A DNA stretch of 64,000 bases from Costus lasius (taxonomy: Eukaryota > Streptophyta > Magnoliopsida > Zingiberales > Costaceae), in assembly GCA_027563935.2 (NCBI GenBank), contig CM050454.1, forward strand, positions 47,086,596 to 47,150,595. The letters run 5' to 3'. The notes beneath the pieces were generated by a model. It saw only the letters and a list, made by a program, of their open reading frames with translations. It was not told the DNA's origin and did no database searches. The position numbers and the translations under genes are program-made. Positions 48,248 through 58,136 of the stretch are shown piece by piece; the stretch's first letter is position 1, and each line of letters starts with the position of its first letter.

Positions 48248-50046
48248 TGGTAGCCCGAAAGGGAACACTACAAGTCTGGCACGCGTGTACCTTGGACTAA
48301 TACCCGGCAACGGCGCCAAAAACTTGATAGGCTTCCGCAAGTGCACGGAACTATCGAAGTAATAAAGAAAAGTATCGAATCCACAGGGACCTTATTGTTA
48401 AGTACCAAATAGGGGTATTCTTACTAGCTAAGCGAACCGATTTTAGTGCAAAGTAATAATGGAAAACACACGAACTCAGATAATTAGAGAGATAAATATG
48501 GGACTAGGGTTTCATCCACCTTAATTTCAATGATAAGATATAAATAAAAAGGTTCGTCAATCAAATCTTGCTACGATAAAGACCTAATTTACTTTATAAA
48601 GGGATTATCTCACTTTCGTGCAGACAATCACGCAGAGATAAATCCTCACTTTCACGCAAGATTTATCCCAAGCTAAAGATAAGTAAATCATCAATCAGAG
48701 AATTCAAAGATCACTTTCATGCATCCGAATTCTAGGTTGATAATCTCTAGTGGAATCTCAGGATCACTTTCGTGCATCCGAGTCTCTACACTAGTTCTAC
48801 TCATGGATCTCCAACGTTCCGTCCTCACTTTCGTGCAAGATCTCCATGTTTGACAAATAGACATTGATCTATAGATACATGTTATAATCATGGCAATTAT
48901 AATACTAGAACAAATCAAATAGGATCTACCTAAGGAAGGATTCCTAACATGGAATTCTAGGGTTCCAAGCTCTCAAGTAAATCACCTTTCAGTCTCATTG
49001 CGAAAACTCTAAGAACATAATTAATAACATGCGATTATAGAGAATCTAAGCACAATTTATCACAAGAGTAAAATTATCACAACAAAGATTATCATGACGA
49101 AAGAAAAGAGTTATCTAATCATTAAAAATCAAAGGGATTAAACCCTATGTCCCAATATAGGATTAAGCTTGCATGGAGGAAGAATTACAATAAAGAATGT
49201 TTTCAAATAGTCAAAAATCAAAGAAGGGAAGAAGAAAGTTTACAAAACAGATGCTGTAATGAAATTACAGCACCGTAATTTGCAGGAAAACTTGATGAAT
49301 AGTGCTATCACCAACAATTTCATTGATTCCTCCTCCGATCGAACTCCTCTTCCTCTGAAACTTCTGGTGCGTCCTCCTCTCCTCCAAGCGAAGCTTCTGA
49401 GTGAAAATCATGGCCTGAGGTGCCCTCTACGCCTCTCGACGTAAGGCCAAACCCTAGCCGCCTCTCTGGCGATTTCTCCCTCGATACTGGATAAACATTC
49501 CCCTTTCCAGTTCGAGCATCTTAGTCTCTCAATGACGAGTCCGGAACATCTTTCAAATTTCAATTTGGATCTCTGGATCAAAAGTTATGGCCCTCGCAAA
49601 TTTTGGGCCTATAAGAGTCGCGCGACCAGGTGCAAATTACGGCTTAAAAATAAATTACGGTAGTGCCATAAAATCAACTGAACTTTCTGGTCGGAAATTG
49701 CTCTAAATTACGGCCCGAGTTATTTTTTACGGCACTTCCATATTTTTGGGCAGAAATTATACCCATAATATCCATTACACCCGGGGTGTATTTTTCAAAC
49801 TCGCTCCAATTTGCATAAAAATTAGCGGGCGGCTTCGTTTCGACGTCCTGAATCCATTCGTGCGCTCAAATCCTTCAAAATCCATCAAAATATGGCACAC
49901 TTATATGAAATTCATGAAAAACAAGAAATTCATTAGATTCCGTAATATTTAGCAAATAATGCTTAAAAATAAGCAAAAGTTAATAAATATGACACGAAAA
50001 GAAATATAAAATGGCATGAAATTTACTATAAATTTCGGTTTCATCA
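48248..50046 (-). repeat. Element E 5' LTR (1799 bp)
   Basis: It is homologous to 42391-44190 throughout, followed by duplication gatct. It contains a second, well-preserved primer-site-like segment at 48303-48326, 77 bp from the real one. It carries five tcactttcgtgc-like motifs (48611-48825). The TATA box is lost. Confidence 0.92.
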
Positions 50047-50300
50047 GATCTCACCTGCCAAGACTAGCACCAAGTGCGGAGATTCGAGAGGACTTGAGGA
50101 GCCCGTGTGTGTGAGACTGCAGTGGACGTTCACATGCATGTCTTTATCATCGGCGTTTGCTCCTAAAATGCTTGAAAGGTACTACTCTTCACTCCGATGG
50201 TTTTATCACTCGTAAGAAATCCTAGTGCTCCGGGAATTCTATCTCGGGCCATCTCTTTCGGTGTAATTAAATTTTTATTTTGGCCTGTGGATTCCCAACA

Positions 50301-50941
50301 GTGGTATCAAAAAGATCTTACGAGGCCCATTGGTGTATTTTCTACAAGCATAGCCCCATGATATGAAAAATTGTTTTCACTTGAATTTTCTGCTGAAAAT
50401 TAATTTTTGAAATTTTGGCACTCATATCTTTCTTGTTTTGTTTTTCTTCACAAGTGGGATAGACCCTATGCAGAAGAAATTTCTCGTCTTGTGCTCGTGG
50501 GATAGACCCATGGCGCAAGACCCATAGGAGATTATGCATGACATGGACTGGGTGATTGCCCTAATCTCTATGGGGTATGGATTGCAAGGGGCGGCTACCC
50601 TTTGTAGAGTCCTGGGAGGGACAAAACACAAAGAATAAATGATGAGGAGTCACTAAAAATTTAGGAAGGGTTTATGAAAAACTAAAAGTGATTACTTGTT
50701 GGTCTTTGCATAGCATGTAGAATTGCATGAGTAGTTGTTTGTGCATAGTGATGTGATCAAAGATAACTCTTAAAAATTGCCATGCTTGTGATGTATAATT
50801 GTGAGGCCTGCGTGCCCGACTGTTCAATTTCGTATCTCAATTATGTTGTGTAATTTTGTAAATTAAATTGAAGACATCAAGTGGCAATTTTTCTTCTCTC
50901 TCCCACCCCTTGCACATATCTCATGGTGGTGCAACCCATGA
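50301..50941 (+). other. Element F leader remnant
   Basis: Non-coding and related to the Cop2 leader. It contains two copies of gtgggatagaccc (50454 and 50498). It is cut by Gyp2. Confidence 0.6.
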
Positions 50942-51715
50942 TGATGTAGCAACTAATAGGTGAGGGGGTCCTGAAGCCGTACTCTAGGGTTTTACACAAT
51001 GCGCGATAAAACGGGAGAGGGTCATGAGACGAGGGAAGAGAAAACACGTCGAAAAGGTGCAGGGAATCCAGTAGAAAGCACGACGAAATAGCGACGAGTT
51101 CGATTAGGGCAACACGAATGCGAATGAAGTGAACGGCACCCAACTAAAATAATGCAACACACTAACCTCGTAGCAATTTTAGCAATTTCTTGCAACTCAC
51201 TTAGCACGTTTAAGCGTAGCTCATGTTGGTGGCTGCGGTTTCGCGCGGTTTAGCTCGCACGCCTATGAAGCTGAGACAAACCAAGAACAAGAGATCCGAC
51301 CACGCCTCCGATGGCGGATGGCCGCGGGTAAAGGATCGAAGAAAATCACTACGAAGGAATGCGATGAAATCGTAAAGAAAATAGGTGAACCTGACCCATC
51401 GAAAAGGTAGGATTTACTTCTTATAAAGCGGGGAACACAAGCTGGAAACACGTCGAGTCGAGACACCGGTCGCCAACTCTTATAACCTCCGAAGGCAAAG
51501 CGACCTCACCCTCCACACAAGCTGGAAGCTCTCTTGCTCACTAGGAGATCTCTACCTCTAAGAGAACTAACTAACATACTAGCCCCACCTCCTCTTTTAT
51601 AGAATAAGAGGGATGGGAACAAACAAAATGCATAAGAGACAAGGAACTTTAACCACCTAACAACTATTGCAGGCCACTAAAGTGGTCAAGCTGCAACTAC
51701 AAGACAAAGATTAAC
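50942..51715 (-). repeat. Gyp2 3' LTR, distal 774 bp
   Basis: It is collinear with the right LTR from tgatgtagcaactaatagg to aagacaaagattaac. The rest of the LTR (the U3 side) is deleted. Confidence 0.88.
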
Positions 51716-54109
51716 ATGTTGTCAAGCCAAGGAATGGGAAAGCGATACTTGGCAGTGATCCTATTGATGGCGCGGCTATCGACACACATGCGCCACGACC
51801 CATCCTTTTTGGGCGTAAGGAGCGTGGGAAGGGCGCAAGGGCTGAGACTTTCGCGCATGTACCCCTTAGTGAGGAGATCATCCACTTGACGCTGTAATTC
51901 AGCATGCTCCATGGGGTTAAGGCGATGATGGGGCAAGTTAGGGAGGGGTGCTCTCGGGATGAGGTCAATCGCATGCTGAATTTGCCTTTCCGGGGGAAGG
52001 CCATGAGGCAAATCCTTGGGGCTGATATCACTAAACTCGGCAAGGAGGGTGGACACCTAGACAGGAGGCACCGGATCAGGGCAAGGGACGGGATCCTGCA
52101 CTTCGCGCAACATGAGCGCATAGATGGTCTTGGCTGCATGAGCCTCGCGAACCAGTGCGGGGGTGTGCATGAGGAAGACCATGGGGGCAACGCAGAGGGG
52201 CAGGTGCCGAGGGTGTGCTCAGGCCCTTGGAGGTGGACGCACGAAGCTCCTTGGGCGGAGTTGGGATCAAATGGATCTTCTGCTCATCATGGTCGAACAC
52301 ATAAGTGTTTGACCGGCCATAGTGGACTACGTCTCTATCATACAACCATGGGCGGCCAAGGAGGACGTGGGCGACGCCCATAGTCGCAACGTCGCACAAT
52401 TCCTTCTCAGGATAGTTCCCAAACGCGATGGGGACCTGACATTGGTGTGTGACCGGAAGGCTTGTGGTATCGACCCATGAGATAAAGTAAGGTCTCGGAT
52501 GGGGCTCAAGGGGAAGGTCGAAACGCGTGACCGCGGTCCGAGAGACCACGATCAAGCTAATACCACCATCAATGATGATCTTACACGAGTGCCCATTGCA
52601 CTTAATGTAAGTAGTGAAAATGCTCGAGTGCCTCCAAACCTCGGTAGGCGCAGGCTGCACAAGGTTGTAGTGTACGACAAGTGTGGACAGACCCGACTCT
52701 TCGCCACTAGTGTAGCACTCAGCCTCGACGTCGTGCTCAGCGGGGGTTATGGTAGCGACGCGGGCCGGACCGACGTCGGCTTGGGCAGTTTTCTTCGGAC
52801 ACTCACGCGACATGTGACCCGGCTGCAAACAGTTGTAGCTGGTGATATAGCCAGGGGTTCCGACTGCCTTGCCCTTTTCCTCCCAAGTGGGCCGAGAAGG
52901 TGAAGCCTCAAGGTGTGTGCACTGCCTAGGGGGCTGATGGTTCGGGGACGTGGGTCGCGGGTCCGGACGAGGCTCCGGACGCTCAAGTCGCGGGTGGGGT
53001 GGTGGAGGGCCGCCAATGGGGCCCAAAGTCGCTGCACCTTGCAGCGGCACGAAGGTCTTGCTTGATGTCTCAAGCACGCTGGAAGGTTTGGTCAAAGGTC
53101 TCCGAGCCATACGTAGTCAAGGCTCGGCGGATGTCGACATGGAGCCCATTCCTAAACTTTGACAATGACAACTCAGGGTCCTCTTGTAGGTTACAACGGA
53201 GTTGAAGCATCTCGAAGGTGAGATAGTACTCCTCTACGGTGCTTGAGCCTTGGTGTAGGCTACTATACTGGTCAAGGAGACACTGCCTATACGAGGCGGG
53301 GACGTAGCGCTCACGGAGGCGATATCGCAACTCTGCCCACTCGGTGATCGGGGGAAGAGCTTGCTGCGCATTTGGGCGCTCCACATTTTCCCAATGTAAA
53401 CGTGCAGGTCCTTCAAGCAAGGTGCGCACATACCTAACACGGGAGTGCGCCGGAAGCCCTATAAGGTCGAAGTGTGCATCAATGGACGCTACCCAGTTAA
53501 GAAACTCAGTGGGGTCAAGACCACCCTTGAAAGGCACGGGGGTATGTCGAATATAACGATGGAAGTTGTCGTCCGTCCGAGGACGCTCGACACGGGTGTG
53601 GGCAGGGGTACGGGGCGTGGCCCAAGCATGGCTGAAGTTCCCATCAGACTGAGGACCTTACGCAGCCCAAACGTCATCATCATCAAGCGGGTCGTCACCG
53701 GGGATAGGGTCCGTAAGGGCCTCGTACGGCCGTGTGCGACCCCATTCCTCCTCTTGGACACGCCGCCGGTGGGCGCGACCAATGGAGGCAACTCTCTAGT
53801 GGGGATTGGGTTTACGTACACCGGAGGGTTTACCAGAGTCGGGTGCTTATGCTCCGTGGGCCCGGGGCGACGAACAAGGTGTTGGATTCCAGCCAAAATC
53901 TGCTAAACCATGGCATGGGTGCTCGCTTGTTGGGCATCCACAGGCGTGGACAGCGCCTCAAGCTTTGCATCGATTCGCGCCTCAAGCGCAGCCATAGATG
54001 CTAGATGGGAATTAGCCCCTTCCAAAGGCTGGACCGACTCTTGGGTTTCGGGGATGGTTTTCGGGTATTGGGACGACATGATTTGTGACCGCGTAGTCAC
54101 CATGCACAT
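51716..54109 (-). pseudogene. Gypsy gag-protease-partial RT
   Basis: Reading right to left: gag N-terminus from 54109 (coiled-coil-like MAALEARIDAKLEALS, stop near 53902), gag core 53537-53070 (WV.SIDAHFDLIGL, RYRLRERYVPASYRQCLLD, QGSSTVEEYY), then 53110-52076 with Pro-rich linker, zinc knuckle whose first Cys is Ser (SYNCLQPGHMSREC), and a protease (IIIDGGISLIVVS, then GVAHVLLGRPWLYD). RT follows in another frame from 52056 ([52 protein letters not shown]) and stops at the deletion before the catalytic YxDD. At least three frame changes are needed. The RT and protease resemble plant chromovirus-type Gypsy elements. It is not functional. Confidence 0.88.
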
Positions 54110-54218
54110 ACAAGGGGGACACGACTAATGTGAAATGCTGAAAACACCGAAAGGATGCAGAAATATGCAATGCGATGGTGAGGGATCATGCGAACGATAA
54201 GAATCGAACACGCAACGT

Positions 54219-54230
54219 CCTCTGATACCA
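54219..54230 (-). other. Gyp2 primer binding site (Met tRNA)
   Basis: The minus strand reads TGGTATCAGAGG, four bases inside the LTR. Confidence 0.8.
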
Positions 54231-54234
54231 GAAT

Positions 54235-55158
54235 TGATGTAGCAACTAATAGGTGAGGGGGTCCTAAAGCCGTACTCTAGGGTTTTACACAATGCGCGAT
54301 AAAACGGGAGAGGGTCGTGAGACGAGGGAAGAGAAAATGCGATGGAAAAGTGTAGCGAATCCGGTAGAAAGCACGACGAAATAGCGATGTGTTCGATTAG
54401 GGCAACATGAATGCGAATGAAGTGAATAGTACCCAACTAAAATAATGCAACGCACTAACCTCGTGGAAATTTTAGCAATTTCCTGCAACTCACTTAGCAC
54501 GTTTAAGCATAGCTCACATTGGGGGCTGCGGTTTCGCGCAGTTTAGCTCGCGCGCCTATGAAGCTGAAACAAACCAAGAACAAGAGATCCGACCACGCCA
54601 CCGATGGCGGATGGCCGGGGGGAAGGATCGAAGAAAACCATAGCGAAGGAATGCGATGAAATCGTAAAGAAAATAGGCGAACCTGACCCATCGGAAAGGT
54701 AGGATTTACTTCTTATAAAGCGAGGAACACAAGCTGGAAAACACGTCGAGTCGAGACACTGGTCGCTGAGTCTTACAAAGTCCGAAGGCGAAGCGACCTC
54801 ACCCTCCACACAAGCTGGAAGCTCTCTTGCTCACCGGGAGATCTCTACCTCTAAGAGAACTAACTAACATACTAGCCCCACCTCCTCTTTTATAGAATAA
54901 GAGGGATGAGAACAAACAAAATACATAAGAGACAAGGAACTTTAACCACCTAACAACTATTGCTGGCCACTAAAATGGTCAAGCTGCAACTACAAGACAA
55001 AGATTAACAAACTACTACCTAATATTCTTCGAAGCTAGTAGCACGACCCTGCATATTCGTACGAGGGCGGCTTAGATGTGCTCTGAGCACATGGCGACAA
55101 AACAGCAGAATTTGGACGTTGTGGGCAGAGTTACTGTGGCGGCTCGATCTTGGGCAGA
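54235..55158 (-). repeat. Gyp2 5' LTR, truncated
   Basis: It matches Gyp1 LTR 2762 to about 3690 and then breaks off at a cagag shared with Cop1 fragment H. Confidence 0.85.
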
Positions 55159-55159
55159 G

Positions 55160-55319
55160 ACGGTTTCACTTGATCAGGGAGATCATAGATCGTGGCGAGA
55201 TCAAAGTATGCAAGGTTCATACAGATGACAATCTGGCAGACCCGCTTACCAAGCCTCTGGCGCAGCAGAAGCATGAGAAGCACTGTAATAATATGGGTTT
55301 GAGATTTCTCAACCATTAG
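55160..55319 (+). pseudogene. Cop1 RNase H C-terminal remnant
   Basis: RFHLIREIIDRGEIKVCKVH through LADPLTKPLAQQKHEKH to the FLNH end is nearly identical to the last 53 residues of element C's polyprotein. The frame runs in from unrelated Gyp2 LTR sequence, so the upstream residues of the open frame (from 55119) are accidental. Confidence 0.9.
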
Positions 55320-55339
55320 ATTAAGTGCAAGTGGGAGAT

Positions 55340-57022
55340 TGTTGGGGTATGCCCTTAAGGCTAATGTTTGAGGCCTTGGGATTGTAACAGTATCATGTAT
55401 AAACTCTTATGTTTATAAAGGCAATGGTTGTTATTCAGTTTGTTATATTATCTGCTGCAATACATATACTTCTGAATAATGTCTCAATGCTGTTCAGCTG
55501 GGTTGACATGCAGTAAAGTCCTTAGTCGATATATCTTGGCGAACATGAGACAGCCTTGATATGATTGAGACTAATATGTGTTCTAATCTTATAGGATGCT
55601 TCGAGCATGGAATAAGATGTAGACTCATGGGTACATTGGATGTACTGGACAGACCCTACTAGGATATTCAATTGCTTGTCACAATGTGAATAATCCTTGA
55701 TTGCAACAAGTGGCACATGTCCTCTAACTTGAGATCACTTGTGTTTCTAAATGATGATTGTCATTGTTTTGAGGTAGTTCAATATCATTTGAAACATAAT
55801 GGTTATAGACTATCTTGGATGGTGAGCTTGAGTCAGGTTAGGGCACTAGTGATAGATAAAGGATTGCCGTCTCCTTAATTGGAGTGTGATGTTCTAAAGG
55901 GGCCCCCCTCTGTATGAGATGATTGAGAAAGTGTATGGCCATACCCAGGTGACAGTGTTCATCTGATCTAATCATGCTCATCATATTGGAGCTACAAGCT
56001 TGACACGCTTGTCCAATAAGAACATCCAGTGGCAAAGGAAATTTGCATGCCTTGTGAATTGGATTCACACTTGTGCTGTGGTTTGGGTGTAGTCTTGGAA
56101 GACTCTTTCCTTTATATCGGGAGACAGTGATGTGTTGCTAGATACCCCTCACTGATCGTGATAACGTAAGTTATCGTTACCGACATTTAAAGGAAACCCT
56201 TAGGGTCGCACAATTTGATGATATGGCTTACTTAAGTCAGATCGTGTGGACTGAATTGTTTGGGTTCAGTTTAAAGGGATTTAGTCTCTGATTGTAAGTG
56301 AGATCTAGTCTGATCATGTTTGATTGATTAGGGCTTGAGATCGGTAAGCTTCGATTGAGAGAATAGATGCTAGATCAGTGAGATCAGGAGCATCAAGAGA
56401 TCAATGGTCAGATCTTAAGCCTTAGGGGTTTATTATAATCTGGACTAATTGCTTGGTTTATTTGGTTATTGAACCAAATCGATTTGAACCAGCTCATTGG
56501 ATGAGCGTATGGTTCAAGTTGGCATTTGCGATTGGGGTCACTTGAACGTTGAGATGGTTTTGCTATTTTTAGACAGCATGTCACAACGTGACCACATCTC
56601 TCTCACGTCGCCCATCTCTCGCCCTCTTGTCGCCGTTTTGCCTTTGGCTCTTCACACATTCGTGTGAGAAAAGGTGGTAGACGAAAGAAGAAAAAAAAAT
56701 CGCCAAGCAAGGAAAGCTCTCTCTTCCCTTCAAACGATCAAAGACACCTTGGACGATCCTTGCTAGCACAAGGGACGACAAGAAGGAGCAAGTCGTTGAT
56801 CATCTTGTGTGTGACGATTTGGAGGAGACCTCTTTTGTTCTCTTGCTTCCAAGGCACCATCTAGAAATGGCCATGGTATGAATCACATTCTTTCTTGCAT
56901 TCAAAAGTTTTAATGTTGATCATAATACATGCATCGATCCCATGAAACCCTAGTATCCGCTGCCCTTGTTTTGTATGCGCCACTTTAGGGTTTCGGCCCC
57001 CCTTATTGAAAGGGGACTTTCA
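55340..57022 (+). repeat. Fragment H LTR (1683 bp)
   Basis: TGTTGGGGTATG...GGGACTTTCA, homologous to the reverse complement of the A and C LTRs. It is preceded by gtgggagatt and followed by att and the primer site. Confidence 0.92.
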
Positions 57023-57024
57023 AT

Positions 57025-57036
57025 TGGTATCAGAGC
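57025..57036 (+). other. Fragment H primer binding site
   Basis: TGGTATCAGAGC, two bases after the LTR. Confidence 0.92.
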
Positions 57037-58010
57037 AGGTTTATGCATCGTTTTATGATTGCTTAATGCTTGGTCTTCATGTTTGATCCATACTTGCGCA
57101 TATGCTTAGATCTAGATGACATGCGAAACTAACATACATCTTAGTATATGTTTTTGTTGGCGCATGTATGTTGGCGCATCTATGTTTTCTTCAAAACTTC
57201 TTCTCATGCGCGACTCTCATTAGATCTAAGAGGCGCCTGCTTTAAACCCTTAGACGGGTTATTAGGGTTGAAGTCATCCCCTGGGTTAGATCCAAACAGT
57301 CTGATCAGATCATCTGACAGCCTTGATGGGTCGACCAGATAGCATCTATGCGTAAGCACGAGATGGCTATAGGTCGACTGCAGACAGGCGTGTAGCGATG
57401 TCTGATTGAGACGACTAGTGAACACACATGAGTTAGGCCCGGGGTCACACCCACTTGCCAGAACTCATGAGGGTTGTTCAGCCCTGGCGCATGCATGGTT
57501 GACCATTAGGTCGACTCAAGTCAATTACGACTTGGTTCATGCAAGGGCAATGGATCTAACTAGGTCAGATGAGTGGATCCCTTGTAATGGACCGTTGTAA
57601 GGTAGTAGGGCCAATAAGGAAAATTAAAATTGATGCCAATGGGGTTTTCAAAATTTTATTTTCTTATGTTGGATCGCATGATGTTTGTAAGCATATGTTT
57701 GTTTATTTAATCTTGTGTGGGCTGCCCATGTTTAATGTGTGCTGTGCTGGGGCCTGCGTGCCTGGAATTTAAATGTAAATAAATATTTTTATTGTGATCT
57801 GCGCATCACTTTTCATTTAAATTATAAAGTGTAATTGACCTGCGAGTCAATCTTGTCTAGATAGATTAATTTGTAAATTAATCAGACAAGAGCACAGAGC
57901 ACACTTGGCAGAGGCACTTGCAGCAGAGGCTTGACCAGGTGGGAGGTCCAGGGTTCGACTCTGGGACCAGGCGCATTTTCCCTGGTAGGCGCACCTGAGC
58001 TGCAGATGGC
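57037..58010 (+). other. Fragment H leader remnant
   Basis: It matches the first kilobase of the Cop1 leader (for example the reverse of 32600-33569) and stops at ctgcagatggc. The hairpin region would lie beyond the break and is lost. No coding content. Confidence 0.75.
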
Positions 58011-58136
58011 AAATTAGTATTACTTCGAGTCATTTAATGACCCAGGGTAGATCGCAGTGACCATCTGCCATTGTTCACAGCCATTGTTCTACAACAACCA
58101 AGAAATAGCAAATTAGTATTACTTCGAGTCATTTAA
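58009..58136. repeat. 29 bp direct repeat at the H/I junction
   Basis: The segment gcaaattagtattacttcg and its continuation agtcatttaa occur at 58009-58037 and 58108-58136. The second copy is in its normal Cop2 place; the first is a filler at the junction. Confidence 0.85.

Larger units (their letters stand above)
42391..50046 (-). mobile_element. Element E: large non-autonomous Gypsy-like LTR element (LARD-like)
   Basis: This is a 7656 bp minus-strand element. Its LTRs (42391-44190 and 48248-50046) have TG...CA ends and a perfect target duplication gatct (42386-42390 and 50047-50051). The primer site at 48224-48241 matches 18 bases of tRNA-Asp. The roughly 4 kb internal part has no protease, integrase, RT or RNase H. 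It has one broken gag-like ORF (47109-47968). The motif ttgaggacaagcaaag (44209-44224, minus strand) near the 3' LTR is a hallmark often seen in Athila/Tat-type plant elements. Mobilisation must have relied on enzymes from another element. Confidence 0.9.
40764..50941 (+). mobile_element. Cop3 element F: 5' LTR (split by E) plus leader
   Basis: The LTR runs 40764-42390 and resumes 50052-50300 after element E (about 1.88 kb, TGTTAG...CCCAACA). It is followed by a mutated primer site (tggtatcaaaaagatc from 50302) and a leader up to 50941, where Gyp2 starts. The leader shares blocks with the Cop2 leader (gcatgtagaattgcatgagta; gcctgcgtgcc), so Cop3 and Cop2 are related. No coding part remains in the window. 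Whether it continues beyond Gyp2 is not visible. Confidence 0.8.
50942..55158 (-). mobile_element. Gypsy element Gyp2 with large internal deletion
   Basis: Minus strand: 5' LTR 54235-55158 (its start lost at 55158), primer site 54219-54230, gag, protease and the beginning of RT down to 51716. The sequence then jumps directly into the middle of the 3' LTR (50942-51715). RNase H and integrase are missing. If the left end is at 50942 the target duplication would be catga (50937-50941), but the other side is lost. It is the same family as Gyp1. Confidence 0.88.
55159..58010 (+). mobile_element. Cop1 fragment H with internal-LTR-internal order
   Basis: The end of the RNase H coding part (55160-55319), polypurine tract, a complete LTR (55340-57022), then a primer site (57025-57036) and about 1 kb of leader. 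In a normal element the leader follows the 5' LTR and the polypurine tract precedes the 3' LTR; here one LTR has both. It is truncated on both sides and not flanked by target duplications. Confidence 0.88.

Noticed and set aside
52499..53205. Plus-strand ORFs of up to 134 codons
   Set aside because: They are antisense shadows of the Gyp2 gag-protease frame, which carries the zinc knuckle and protease motifs.
56664..56864. Basic ORF (RKGGRRKKKKK) in fragment H
   Set aside because: It lies in the Cop1 LTR and its basic run comes from an A-rich tract. It is not conserved as a frame in A or C.
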